Origin: Agriterribacter humi
GTDB lineage: Bacteria > Bacteroidota > Bacteroidia > Chitinophagales > Chitinophagaceae
NCBI RefSeq assembly: GCF_009192765.1
Contig: NZ_VOHQ01000001.1
Location: 186,001 to 250,000 of the forward strand
DNA: 64,000 bases
Direction of reading: 5' to 3'
The position numbers and the translations under genes are program-made. This document shows, piece after piece, positions 1 to 9,293 of this stretch. Within the stretch, counting starts at the first letter, position 1. Each line of letters starts with the position of its first letter. The notes beneath the pieces were generated by a model that made no database searches, was not told where the DNA came from, and was given only the letters and a program-made list of their open reading frames with translations.

Positions 1-258
1 TAAAGTACCGTTCAGGTATGCGCTTAGTGCTTCTGCATACTCCCCGTTCACGACCATTGTTTCATCTGTTATTCTGCCAACAGTAAATGGAGCCGGCATA
101 AAGTTGGCGTATATATCATTTATATATGCTTCTGCGACTGCCGGATTTGACCACACGTCATCACTTCCCAGTGAACTCAGGTTTTTTTTGTTTAAAGGAT
201 TGCACCCAATAAACACTAATATGAAAAAACTATTCAATAATATCTTTACTACTTTCAT
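1..258 (-). CDS. SusD/RagB-like glycan-binding lipoprotein, N-terminal part
   Basis: The first 86 codons of a minus-strand gene are present and the rest lies beyond the window start. The product begins MKVVKILLNSFF, has a short hydrophobic signal and a lipobox ending in FIGC, so it should be an outer-membrane-anchored lipoprotein. The stretch around EAYINDIYANFM is typical of the N-terminal helical region of SusD/RagB proteins. It starts 35 bases downstream of the SusC stop, the usual order for a SusC/SusD pair. SusD proteins cap the SusC barrel and bind oligosaccharide at the cell surface. The substrate cannot be told from this fragment. Confidence 0.85.
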   Translation of the reverse strand, partial: MKVVKILLNSFFILVFIGCNPLNKKNLSSLGSDDVWSNPAVAEAYINDIYANFMPAPFTVGRITDETMVVNGEYAEALSAYLNGTL

Positions 259-293
259 ATTGCTATTTTTAATAAAACAATAATAAAATTGAT

Positions 294-3200
294 TTAGAAC
301 GCAACATTTGCACCCAGTGTAAATGTTTTCATAGTCGGGTATGAATTCATGCTGCCTACACTGGGATCGTGATATTTGTATTTCGAGAGTGTAATTAAAT
401 TTGTTCCCGAAACGAAGAATGTCACGCCTGAAATCGTCATTTTTTGACAGATACTTCTGGGAAGTGCATATGTAAGATTTACATACTGTAAACGTAAAAA
501 GCTGCCATTCTTTAACCAGAAAGTTGATGGCAAATGGTCCACAGTGTAATCCCAGGTAACTGGTTGCGGGTATTTAGCATCAACATTATCTGGCGACCAT
601 GAATCAAGCCAGAAAGATGGTGGCCTTGCTCCATCAAAAAAACGTCTGCCATATCCATCATCATACAATTTCGATCCCCCCGTTACGCCCTGAAGAAATA
701 TATCTATGCCAATCCCTTTCCACCTTGCATTAAGGCTCAATCCAAATGTATATGGATTCAGGGAGTGTTTACCCTTTAGTACCTGCCTGTCATAATCGTC
801 AATTTTTCCATCAGGAATGCCGTCCTGCCCGTTTACATCTTCAAAATTAAGTGCGCCAAGAGCGGGTGTGTGCCCATAAATTGTATAACCGGCAGGAAGA
901 TCATCTATTTCTTTTTGAGTACGGATGATATCTGTAGCAACCAGCATCCGTATATAATCAGTAGGACGCCCATTGGGGTCATCAACTTTCTGTACATTTT
1001 GAGCAACATCTCTTAATTTAACCTTGTTTGCCGCATATGAAAAATTGCCTTTTACTCCAAACTCTACTTCACCCAAATTAGTATTATAACCTAATTCGAG
1101 TTCATATCCATGTGCGTCAACAATTCCATAATTTTCGGGCGGCATGCTTCCACCGAAAGAAACAGGCAAAGAAGCGATCCTCGAATCAAGAATGTCGTAA
1201 TTGTGCCTCTGGTAATATTCCGCAGAAAACAAAAAACCATTAAATAAACGAGCGTCTAAACCAAGATTCAACTCCCTGGTTTTTTCCCATGTTAAATTTG
1301 GATTCACTATTCCATTGTAAGTTACACGGGGTTGAGGAGCGGTACCGAATAAATAATCGCCATTAACTGCATAAGACTCACTCCATTTCCAGCCACCAAC
1401 AGCGTCATTTCCCGCAAGCCCCCAGGAACCACGTAGTTTCAGGAAATCAATACTTTTTACTTTGAAAAAATTTTCGTTCGACATTACCCAACCGGCCGAA
1501 ACAGAAGGAAATGTTCCCCAGCGATGACCAGGGCCAAAAAGCATTGAACCGTCCCGCCGGGCGGTAACATTTACAAAATACTTTTCACTATAACTATACA
1601 AAATCCTTCCTATGTAAGAGGCGCGCCCAAATTCACTTTCACTACCATTCACGTACGAGTCATTCCTGGAGGCTGATGTTGCCCAAAACTGGTCGTTCTG
1701 CACCAAAGGAAACCCTTCTCTTACCCCATAGAAATAATCGTACTTCCCTTCACTTTGCTCGTAAACCACAACCGCGTCAATATTATGTTCTCCAAATTTC
1801 CTGGCATAATTTGCAGAAAAATTCAATTGATAGTTATTGGTTGCCTCCTGGATTTTCGCCAATCTTTCTTTATTGGGATATGCTGATTTTATTGAGCCTG
1901 TAATCTCGTCTGTGTATATAGCCCCATTGGTACCTTTTCTTACTACATCATATAAAGTCGTTTTAAGTTCATGTAGCTTCATGGTGGTAGCTTCATAATT
2001 CGGGCTGTATTTTCCAGACACCGATAACCCCTCTATAACCGGAATTTTGTAAGTCAGTCCAAGCTGCATGGCAACATTACGCTCAACCCTGGTATTTGTA
2101 CCGCCTTCTTCAACAAATGCCAAAGGATTTCCAATCCAGCCCGGGTTGATGAATTTTCCATCGGATGTTTTGGGCGGCACATTTGGCAGATAATAAAGTA
2201 GCCGTCCCCACAGATTACCAAATTGGGGGTTAACGTCAAAACCAATAAGATCTTCCTGCATGGCAAACCTTTTTCTTGTTCCCTGGTTATAGGCAATATT
2301 AAAAACCCCGCTCAGATTCTTCGTGAAATTCACATCAATATTTGACCGAAAATTGTATTTATTAAAATCAGCATTTTTAATAAAGGCTGATTGATCGAAA
2401 AAAGAACCACCCAGAAAATACTTTATCTTATCAGAGCCGCCACTGGCTGTAAGTGAATGCTTTTGCAACACGGGATCCTTGTATGCTAAAGTATACCAGG
2501 CTTTGGCAGGATCGTGATCGTTAAAAAAGGCTACCTCTTCATCATCATACATGGGCGCTATGCCCCTGTTTGTGCGGGCGTAATTGTTTAGTCTCACCAT
2601 ATCTTTAGCACCTACATAATCAGGTATCTTAGAAGGTTTGTCAAAACTATATGAATAGTTATAATTAAACTGGAATTTTCCCGATGTGCCTTTTTTGGTG
2701 GTTACAAGAATAACGCCATTCGCCGCGCGGGCGCCATATATAGCTCCCGAAGCCGCATCTTTTAAGACGGTAACATTATCCACTTCTGAATAATCCATCG
2801 CATCAAATAGCCGTTTATCAGAAACTACACCATCAATAACATATAATGGATCATTACCAGTACTTTTCCAGGTATTTACAGAACGTACACGAATAGATGC
2901 AGCATATCCTGGTGCGCCAGAGCCCTGGTTCACATATACACCGCTTAACCGGCCGGCAAGTCCATTAGAAAGATTAGGTACCGGCATATTCTTAACATCT
3001 TCAGATTTCATAACAGCAATAGCACCAGTGACGGATGCTTTCTTCTGCGTGCCATACCCCACTACCACCACTTCATCTAACCCTGAAGCGGCTACTTTTA
3101 GTACAATATTGTTTAGCTGGTTTCTTCCGTTTACCGGTATTTCTATGGTTTCATATCCTACCATACTTACTTCCAATATGGCTTTTGCGTCTACGGCAAT

Positions 3201-3692
3201 AGAAAAAGAGCCGTCTGATTCAGTGGTAACACCAATATTCTGACCTTTTACTTTTACCGATGCTCCTTCCAGCGGGTTGCCGTTTTCATCTGTTATCTTA
3301 CCTCGCAGCTCAAGCTGGTTCAACAGGTCTGACTGGCTGGGAGAAATCACCACCAGGTAATCATTTACAATTTTATAAGCCAGTGCATTACCCAGCACTT
3401 TCTGCATGATCTCCGGTATGGTAGCATCCGTAACATGGATGTTTACTTTACCAATTTTTTTGATATCGTTCTGCAGATAGAAAAAGCGGTAAGCGCTCTT
3501 TTTCTGGATATTCGAAAAAACTTTTGTCGCTTCAACCTGTTCCAAATTCAGTGAAAACCTCTCCTGGCTATACCCTTTGGCAGCGGCCTGGATAAAAGGA
3601 ATTACCAGTAGCAAAACAGTTATTTTCATACACAGTAAATTCTTAAATACCGGACTGCATATATCATGCAGCCTGTACCTGCTTTTTTTCAT
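294..3692 (-). CDS. SusC/RagA-family TonB-dependent transporter with STN domain
   Basis: An 1132-residue outer-membrane transporter that would import a SusD-bound glycan with TonB energy. The start is set at MKKSRYRLHD (3692), which leads directly into a signal sequence; an in-frame Met 25 codons upstream gives an implausible N-terminus. In order: signal peptide to about residue 42, STN (secretin/TonB short N-terminal) domain about 45-117, carboxypeptidase-regulatory-like beta domain about 128-200, SusC motif LDEVVVVGYGTQKK about 205-218, plug about 220-335 with YVIDGVV, then a long beta-barrel. STN domains relay substrate status to a FecR anti-sigma factor, and the next genes upstream are exactly FecR and an ECF sigma factor. 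SusD follows downstream. Confidence 0.95.
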   Translation of the reverse strand: MKKSRYRLHDICSPVFKNLLCMKITVLLLVIPFIQAAAKGYSQERFSLNLEQVEATKVFSNIQKKSAYRFFYLQNDIKKIGKVNIHVTDATIPEIMQKVLGNALAYKIVNDYLVVISPSQSDLLNQLELRGKITDENGNPLEGASVKVKGQNIGVTTESDGSFSIAVDAKAILEVSMVGYETIEIPVNGRNQLNNIVLKVAASGLDEVVVVGYGTQKKASVTGAIAVMKSEDVKNMPVPNLSNGLAGRLSGVYVNQGSGAPGYAASIRVRSVNTWKSTGNDPLYVIDGVVSDKRLFDAMDYSEVDNVTVLKDAASGAIYGARAANGVILVTTKKGTSGKFQFNYNYSYSFDKPSKIPDYVGAKDMVRLNNYARTNRGIAPMYDDEEVAFFNDHDPAKAWYTLAYKDPVLQKHSLTASGGSDKIKYFLGGSFFDQSAFIKNADFNKYNFRSNIDVNFTKNLSGVFNIAYNQGTRKRFAMQEDLIGFDVNPQFGNLWGRLLYYLPNVPPKTSDGKFINPGWIGNPLAFVEEGGTNTRVERNVAMQLGLTYKIPVIEGLSVSGKYSPNYEATTMKLHELKTTLYDVVRKGTNGAIYTDEITGSIKSAYPNKERLAKIQEATNNYQLNFSANYARKFGEHNIDAVVVYEQSEGKYDYFYGVREGFPLVQNDQFWATSASRNDSYVNGSESEFGRASYIGRILYSYSEKYFVNVTARRDGSMLFGPGHRWGTFPSVSAGWVMSNENFFKVKSIDFLKLRGSWGLAGNDAVGGWKWSESYAVNGDYLFGTAPQPRVTYNGIVNPNLTWEKTRELNLGLDARLFNGFLFSAEYYQRHNYDILDSRIASLPVSFGGSMPPENYGIVDAHGYELELGYNTNLGEVEFGVKGNFSYAANKVKLRDVAQNVQKVDDPNGRPTDYIRMLVATDIIRTQKEIDDLPAGYTIYGHTPALGALNFEDVNGQDGIPDGKIDDYDRQVLKGKHSLNPYTFGLSLNARWKGIGIDIFLQGVTGGSKLYDDGYGRRFFDGARPPSFWLDSWSPDNVDAKYPQPVTWDYTVDHLPSTFWLKNGSFLRLQYVNLTYALPRSICQKMTISGVTFFVSGTNLITLSKYKYHDPSVGSMNSYPTMKTFTLGANVAF

Positions 3693-3878
3693 ATATTTGA
3701 ATTGAAAAGTTAATAAAGGGGAATGAGCTGGCCCTACAGTCTGGCTGATTCCACTGTTTAAGTACATTAGCTTTTTTGGGGAAGAGTTCCAACCTCTTCC
3801 CTTTTTAATGGATTGTTTATGGCGGATCGTAATAAATCATAAGCAAGTTTTTGGGTTTATAATATGTATGTATAAGCG

Positions 3879-4979
3879 TTACCTGATAAAAACATCGTTG
3901 CCATTTATATCGTACTCAAACCCTACCATGATCTGTAATACATGCATTGCCTCATCAAGGCTTACATTATCAAAGTCGCCGGTCATGAGTATGTCTTTCA
4001 TTTTCTCGTTTTTAAAATGAATATGCACATTATACCAGCGTTCCATTTTCAGCGCCACTATTTCAAGCGGCTCCTGGGTAAAAACCACTTTTTCCTTTAC
4101 CCATACCGCTTCTTCCGGCATGTTCGTTTCCTTTTTATCGGGCTTTACAGCCTGCACTTCATAGTTAAGCGGCGTAATGGTAATGGGGGTATGCGCATAC
4201 CCGTCCTCTTTTATTGTGCTGTTATTCCTGAGGGAAATTTTTTCATTGGGTAATAAAATCACTTTTTTTTCATCATCCTCTTTCAGGCTCACTTCCACTT
4301 TACCTTCTACTACTGTTGTTTCTATATCCTCCTTTGTGTTATAGGCTTTTACATTAAACACGGTGCCAAGCACCTTTACCATCATGCGTTTGGTATTAAC
4401 CAAAAACGGGTGGGAAGCATCTTTGGTCACTTCAAAAAAAGCTTCCCCCTTTAACCACACTTCACGGTTTTTGTTACCAAAGTCTTTATTGTATACCAGG
4501 CTGCTGCCACTGTTCAAATGAACCTCTGTACTGTCGGGCAGCATTATTTTTTTTCTTTCACCTTTCAAAGCCACTGTTACCGAATCCCTGCTTTGTGCAA
4601 CAACAACGGCAGAAAGTTTTTGTTTATCCGATGCGTAAAGCAGCCACACACTCAACAGCACAAGCCCGGCCACGCATGCCGCTACCATGGCCCTGAAAAA
4701 AAACATTTTTTTTGTTTTTGGCCGAAACAAGGGTACGGCTTCCCCGTTTTCAGGTTCCGTTTGAAAACGCTGCACGGTACGCTCCCACTTTTCGTCCAGC
4801 TCCTTTTCATTTACCTTAGCTTTTTTCTGCCAGATCTCCTGTACCATCTCCAACAGGTAGGGTTGAACTGATTCATCCTGCAGCAGTTGCCCCAATTCAG
4901 CCAGTTCATTGTCGGTTGCTTCATTACTTAGCTTTTTTCCCAGTAAAATAAAAATCCTGGCTTCCTTCATTTTGAGCAT
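3879..4979 (-). CDS. FecR-family anti-sigma factor with DUF4974
   Basis: A 366-residue inner-membrane anti-sigma factor. Residues 1-90 form a helical cytoplasmic region expected to bind the sigma factor. One membrane segment lies at about 92-116. A periplasmic FecR domain follows at about 130-245 (LPDSTEVHLNSGSS and GEAFFEV are typical), and a DUF4974 domain at about 300-366, which contacts the STN domain of the partner transporter. It sits between the ECF sigma gene and the STN-bearing SusC gene, so the three form a cell-surface signalling cascade. An alternative start at Met4 (4970) is possible. Confidence 0.93.
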   Translation of the reverse strand: MLKMKEARIFILLGKKLSNEATDNELAELGQLLQDESVQPYLLEMVQEIWQKKAKVNEKELDEKWERTVQRFQTEPENGEAVPLFRPKTKKMFFFRAMVAACVAGLVLLSVWLLYASDKQKLSAVVVAQSRDSVTVALKGERKKIMLPDSTEVHLNSGSSLVYNKDFGNKNREVWLKGEAFFEVTKDASHPFLVNTKRMMVKVLGTVFNVKAYNTKEDIETTVVEGKVEVSLKEDDEKKVILLPNEKISLRNNSTIKEDGYAHTPITITPLNYEVQAVKPDKKETNMPEEAVWVKEKVVFTQEPLEIVALKMERWYNVHIHFKNEKMKDILMTGDFDNVSLDEAMHVLQIMVGFEYDINGNDVFIR

Positions 4980-5037
4980 TGTATTCTAAAGGACACAATA
5001 AACCATTGCATCCCCTATAGATGAATAAAATTTATTT

Positions 5038-5640
5038 TCAGGATAATTTCGGACCCGATAAAAACGGAGAAGATTTATGATAAGGGTAGAAATCGACATG
5101 GTGGAGTGATGCGGCAATTTTTCTGACAGCCACAGCAATATGGTTTTCTACAGTGCGCGGGGAAATATTCAGTATCTCTGCAACCTCTTTGTAGGTGAGC
5201 TCATCCTCTTTAACGAGTTTGTATACAATCCGGCATTTGGGCGGCAGTTCATGAATGGCTTTGTTTACCAATTGCAACAGCTCCGTTGCAACCAACAAAT
5301 CTTCGGGGTTAGGTACCAGCTCACTGCAAATTACATCTAATTGATTCAGACCCATGACATGGGTATCCGTCTGCCTGTTGATATAATTGAGGCATTGGTT
5401 TTTGATTGAAACGTACAGGTAAACCCGCAAATTGGAAATATTGGTGATAGTGGAACGTTTATTCCAGATTTTTACGAAAAGATCTTCTACGATTTCTTCA
5501 GCTACTTCTTTAATTTTCACAATGGATGCAGCAAACTGAAAAAGCCCGGTGTAATAATGCCTGAATAACTGTTTAAAAGCATGCTGATCACTAAAAAGAG
5601 CAACCTGTTCCTGCAGCGCAAATATCTCTTTTCCGGTCAT
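5038..5640 (-). CDS. ECF RNA polymerase sigma-70 factor
   Basis: A 200-residue extracytoplasmic-function sigma factor of the Bacteroidetes SusC-linked type. Region 2 spans about residues 20-88. Region 4 spans about 120-180, with a helix-turn-helix around LTYKEVAEILNISPRTVENHI. The start is placed at MTGKEIFALQ (5640) because the 23 codons upstream are Asn/Lys-rich and low-complexity. It precedes the FecR gene by 58 bases and probably activates the SusC/SusD operon when FecR releases it. GH127 lies 263 bases upstream on the same strand; that gap is AT-rich and I see no defined site in it. Confidence 0.93.
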   Translation of the reverse strand: MTGKEIFALQEQVALFSDQHAFKQLFRHYYTGLFQFAASIVKIKEVAEEIVEDLFVKIWNKRSTITNISNLRVYLYVSIKNQCLNYINRQTDTHVMGLNQLDVICSELVPNPEDLLVATELLQLVNKAIHELPPKCRIVYKLVKEDELTYKEVAEILNISPRTVENHIAVAVRKIAASLHHVDFYPYHKSSPFLSGPKLS

Positions 5641-5903
5641 TACAGATAGTTTAGGACTTATTGGCACAATGAAGTTATTGTTATTTTTATTAAAAAAACA
5701 ATAACACATTTTTTTGCAATGTATGCATTGGATGTCTTCGCTTATGGCAATCGTTTGCGCTATTTTTTGTAACCCGGTTAAAACCCGGCAAAGGATTTAT
5801 TTTCTTCATTAAAGACCATGTGAGAAATACAATGCTTTATCCATCCGGCAACACCAGTATTTATAGCCGGTAAAATTACATTTACTGAAATGATATTATC
5901 CTG

Positions 5904-7931
5904 TCACCTTGCAATCACCGGAAACTGGGCAATTCTTAAACGGGTAGCGCCATAAGGTATTAAAATAATTTCTTCTTCTTCTTTTGCCGTCTCCAACTGG
6001 TAAGTGACGCTGTATGGAATAGGCCCCGTCATTTCATTGTACAATTGCCAGGATGGGATAAGCCTGGCTTTGGTCTTTATGGAAACGGGCACACTACCCG
6101 CATTCCAGGGAAAGTTTGAAATTGCTTTCTCTTTCTCAAACGTATAATGTTCATCCAGCTTATTATCTGCTATATCATTTAGTCCGTAATTCCATGGCGT
6201 GGTGGGCCGCACTTCAAAATAACTGTTTCCATAGGCTACCGGATCTTTGTCATTTTTAACCTCCCTCACTTCTTCGCCAATTTTTAGCGCATACACGATT
6301 GGTCCGCGTTCAATGGAAACCGAATTTTCATGCCAGGTGTTTTTAAAGATATGCATCGGCAGCGCTAATTCAACCCTGTCACCCGATTTCCATTCACGGT
6401 TAATTTTAATAACCTGGTTTCCCACGGCTTCCTGCCAAATTTTATCATTGATCTTTATGACAGCTTTTTTGCACCATGCGGGTATACGCAGGTGAAAAGG
6501 AAAAGTAACCGGTTTATTTTTGTTATCCACCTGTAAAGTAAATTTTACAGACTCCCCGAACGGATAATCGGTTTCTTCATTGAACGATATGGCTGTTCCA
6601 CCTGCAACAATGGCCTTTACTGAACTTGGTGAATAAATCAGTGCTGCAAGTCCTTTATCGGGTGTGGCATACCACAGGTTTTGAGTAAATTTTGGCCACC
6701 CCTGATGCATGTTCGATGTGCAACAGGGATAACCTGTAAGCAATCCATAACACAGATCTGTTCCGCCATGATTAACATCAAAATTTCGCGTATGCCTTGT
6801 TATCATTACCTGGTTTGCCTGCTGAAAATACTGCCTCCGCATAAAATCGTCAGAAATCTGAGCGGGTAAAGCATTAAAAGCTATCTTCTCAATATGATCC
6901 GCATAACTTGCTTTGCCTGTAATGGCAAGTATATTTTCAAGACTGAACATCATTTCAACAGCAGAACATAATTCTGAGCCCTGTGTTGGATTATTTCCAT
7001 GCAAAGCTTCGTCGCCGCCATAAAGTCCGTGTGCCATCCCGTTGTATTTCCGGATATCTTCAAAACCTTTCTCCGTTGCATCTAAGTATTTTTGTTCAGG
7101 ATGATGCTGGTAATAAATGATGGGCTCTTTTATTCCCTGGGCAAGGTTTACACAATGAATGCTTCCCGGATTGGAAAGCATATCGGTATGTAAAAATGCA
7201 TTTGTATAATCAAAGGTCTGCCTGTGAAGCAGATCGCCCAATTCAAGCAGAAACTGATCGCCTGTTATATTATAAAGCCAGTAAACAATCATTAAATTAT
7301 CACCTCCCCGGTAACGTGCCCAAAAAGTCCAGTGATCAAGCGGTTTTTGGGGAAGTTCTTTCAATTGATATTTAAAATAGTTCGTCATGAGTGTAATCAC
7401 TCTTTGATCATGGGTTGCACTATAATACTGCTTCAAGATTTTAAGCATTACCATTTTTGGCCACCAGTCACGGCTATTGTCTCTTTGAAGGCCCGGCTCA
7501 GCGGTATAGTCTTTAGCAGGCCCAAAATATCCATCTGGCTGCTGACTGTTTATAGCCCACTCAATCCAGGGCTTTGTTTTTGCGATCAGCGCCTTATCAC
7601 CCAAAATATAGGCAAGCGGCAAAAGTCCGTCTATCCAGTATGGGCCGCGCTCCCATTGATCTCCGTCACCACCCAGCCAGCCATTCCTGTGGTTCATTAC
7701 CAGCGGATAAAGGGTATCCAGGTTTCCTGTTGCGCCATTTTTTTGCCTGGTCAGCATCTCTTTTAACCATCCCTGCGGTTTAATGGCTCCCAATGGAAGT
7801 TCCGTATATGGGTTTGGCCGGAGTGGCGCACGGCTATGGGTATAATCTCCGGAACCATTTTTTTTGTTTACCTGCCCAACTGCATGAAGCATGAAACTTA
7901 TAAAAAGGAATGACAGGAAGATTTTTTTCAT
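5904..7931 (-). CDS. GH127-family glycoside hydrolase (putative beta-L-arabinofuranosidase)
   Basis: A 675-residue exported enzyme of the DUF1680/GH127 family. A signal peptide covers roughly residues 1-20 (cleavage near HAVGQ). The body is an (alpha/alpha)6 barrel followed by beta domains. The metal-site signature of the characterised bifidobacterial beta-L-arabinofuranosidase, Glu-x-Cys plus a Cys-Cys pair, is present as E320-L-C322 and C403-C404 in YPCCTSNMHQ. In the known enzyme one Cys of the pair is the nucleophile on a zinc ion. The gene is transcribed toward the sigma/FecR/SusCD genes and diverges from the secreted-enzyme cluster at 8130, so it probably acts in periplasmic or surface glycan breakdown. 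Specificity beyond the family is inferred. Confidence 0.85.
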   Translation of the reverse strand: MKKIFLSFLFISFMLHAVGQVNKKNGSGDYTHSRAPLRPNPYTELPLGAIKPQGWLKEMLTRQKNGATGNLDTLYPLVMNHRNGWLGGDGDQWERGPYWIDGLLPLAYILGDKALIAKTKPWIEWAINSQQPDGYFGPAKDYTAEPGLQRDNSRDWWPKMVMLKILKQYYSATHDQRVITLMTNYFKYQLKELPQKPLDHWTFWARYRGGDNLMIVYWLYNITGDQFLLELGDLLHRQTFDYTNAFLHTDMLSNPGSIHCVNLAQGIKEPIIYYQHHPEQKYLDATEKGFEDIRKYNGMAHGLYGGDEALHGNNPTQGSELCSAVEMMFSLENILAITGKASYADHIEKIAFNALPAQISDDFMRRQYFQQANQVMITRHTRNFDVNHGGTDLCYGLLTGYPCCTSNMHQGWPKFTQNLWYATPDKGLAALIYSPSSVKAIVAGGTAISFNEETDYPFGESVKFTLQVDNKNKPVTFPFHLRIPAWCKKAVIKINDKIWQEAVGNQVIKINREWKSGDRVELALPMHIFKNTWHENSVSIERGPIVYALKIGEEVREVKNDKDPVAYGNSYFEVRPTTPWNYGLNDIADNKLDEHYTFEKEKAISNFPWNAGSVPVSIKTKARLIPSWQLYNEMTGPIPYSVTYQLETAKEEEEIILIPYGATRLRIAQFPVIAR

Positions 7932-8129
7932 ATGCTGTTTTAAAGGGCTTTAAAATATTTAATTTGAGTTAGCATCTTAAACAATAAAAAATTAAGGTAC
8001 CGATTTTATATCTACCTCCCCAATTGATGCGGGGCGATAAGAAATATTTGACCTAAATATATGGACTCATTATTGCATTTGTCTTAATTTCAAATAAAAC
8101 ATTCAGGTTAAACCACAAAACTATCGGCA
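7932..8129. promoter_or_regulatory. Divergent promoter region between GH127 and the secreted-enzyme cluster
   Basis: A 198-base AT-rich gap between two divergent transcription units. It should hold promoters for both directions. I find no convincing TAnnTTTG box or long palindrome, so the sites themselves are not called. Confidence 0.4.
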
Positions 8130-9293
8130 ATGTACAGGCGGCAATTTATAAAACACAATTCGCTGGCGGCACTGGGGCTGGCCTTCAGCCCTTTGCAGTT
8201 TGCCGGCGAAACAGGAGGCGGGGGCAATCTCCATTTTATTAGCCCCATTGACGGAGACATGCTGCATAAACATGATGGTATAGTAATGGGCGAAACATTA
8301 CAGGCCCTGGTAAAAATTGCGGCGCCTGCCAACAGTTCTATTACCGTGAATGGTATACAGGCAAAAAAGAGTAATGGAATTTTTACGGCTGAAATAGCTT
8401 TGGCTAATTTTCAAAATGCAATTGAACTGAGTGATAAAAAAACCGGAATACAAAAAAACATCACGGTATACTGGCTTAAAAACCTGGCAGATAATTACAG
8501 GCTTTCTATTGATGATGCGGTATGGTTTTTAAAAGACATCAACGCCAATACATCCACGTATAGTTCAATCTTCAACAACCCCTTTCTCGGATTTTTAAAA
8601 GAGGTACATGATGCGTATGACACTAAAGTGCATATCAATATCTTTTACGAAACCGATGGCTTCAACCTTTCTCAAATGACCGATCAGTTTAAAAATGAAT
8701 GGCGGGCTAATGCCAGTTGGTTGCAGCTTAGCTTTCATGCAAAAGCGGAGTTTCCTGACAATCCTTATATACACGCCGGTTATGACCAGGTAAAAACAGA
8801 ATGCGATGCGGTAATCCAACAGATCAGGCGTTTTGCAGGAGATGAATTAACGGGACCAGTTACCACCCTGCATTGGGGCGAAGTGCCGGTTGAAGTATCC
8901 AGGGCGCTGAGAGACGCGGGGTATACGGGACAACTATGCGACTTTAATGTAGACGATAATTTGTCTCCTTGTTCCTATTACTTAAATGTGGAGCAAAGAA
9001 GACATATTAATAAACGATTTTTATGGAGAGATAATAAAGAAGCGATTGGTTTTATAAAAAGCAGTATCATTATAGATACAAAAAAAACAGAGCACATCAT
9101 TCCTTATTTAGATCAATATGAACAACAAGGCCGTAAACCACCTTATGCAGATTTACTGATACATGAACAATACTTTTATCCGGGTTACCATAACTATCAA
9201 CCCAATTACCGGCAAAAAGTATTAACCGCGGTAAAATGGGCGGTGGAAAAAGGATATACGCCTGCATTTTTAAAAGACTGCATATATGAATAG
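8130..9293 (+). CDS. Tat-exported polysaccharide deacetylase-like protein
   Basis: A 387-residue exported protein of uncertain function. The N-terminus MYRRQFIKHNSLAALGLAF matches a twin-arginine signal (RRxFIK), implying export in folded form. Residues 33-115 look like a beta-sandwich domain. From about residue 122 the sequence resembles a NodB/polysaccharide deacetylase barrel: D128-D129 in LSIDDAVWF, H203 in QLSFHAKAEF and H248 in TLHWGEVP are candidate metal or catalytic residues. The assignment rests on these motifs only. It overlaps the next gene by 8 bases, so the two are probably translated together. Confidence 0.6.
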   Translation: MYRRQFIKHNSLAALGLAFSPLQFAGETGGGGNLHFISPIDGDMLHKHDGIVMGETLQALVKIAAPANSSITVNGIQAKKSNGIFTAEIALANFQNAIELSDKKTGIQKNITVYWLKNLADNYRLSIDDAVWFLKDINANTSTYSSIFNNPFLGFLKEVHDAYDTKVHINIFYETDGFNLSQMTDQFKNEWRANASWLQLSFHAKAEFPDNPYIHAGYDQVKTECDAVIQQIRRFAGDELTGPVTTLHWGEVPVEVSRALRDAGYTGQLCDFNVDDNLSPCSYYLNVEQRRHINKRFLWRDNKEAIGFIKSSIIIDTKKTEHIIPYLDQYEQQGRKPPYADLLIHEQYFYPGYHNYQPNYRQKVLTAVKWAVEKGYTPAFLKDCIYE

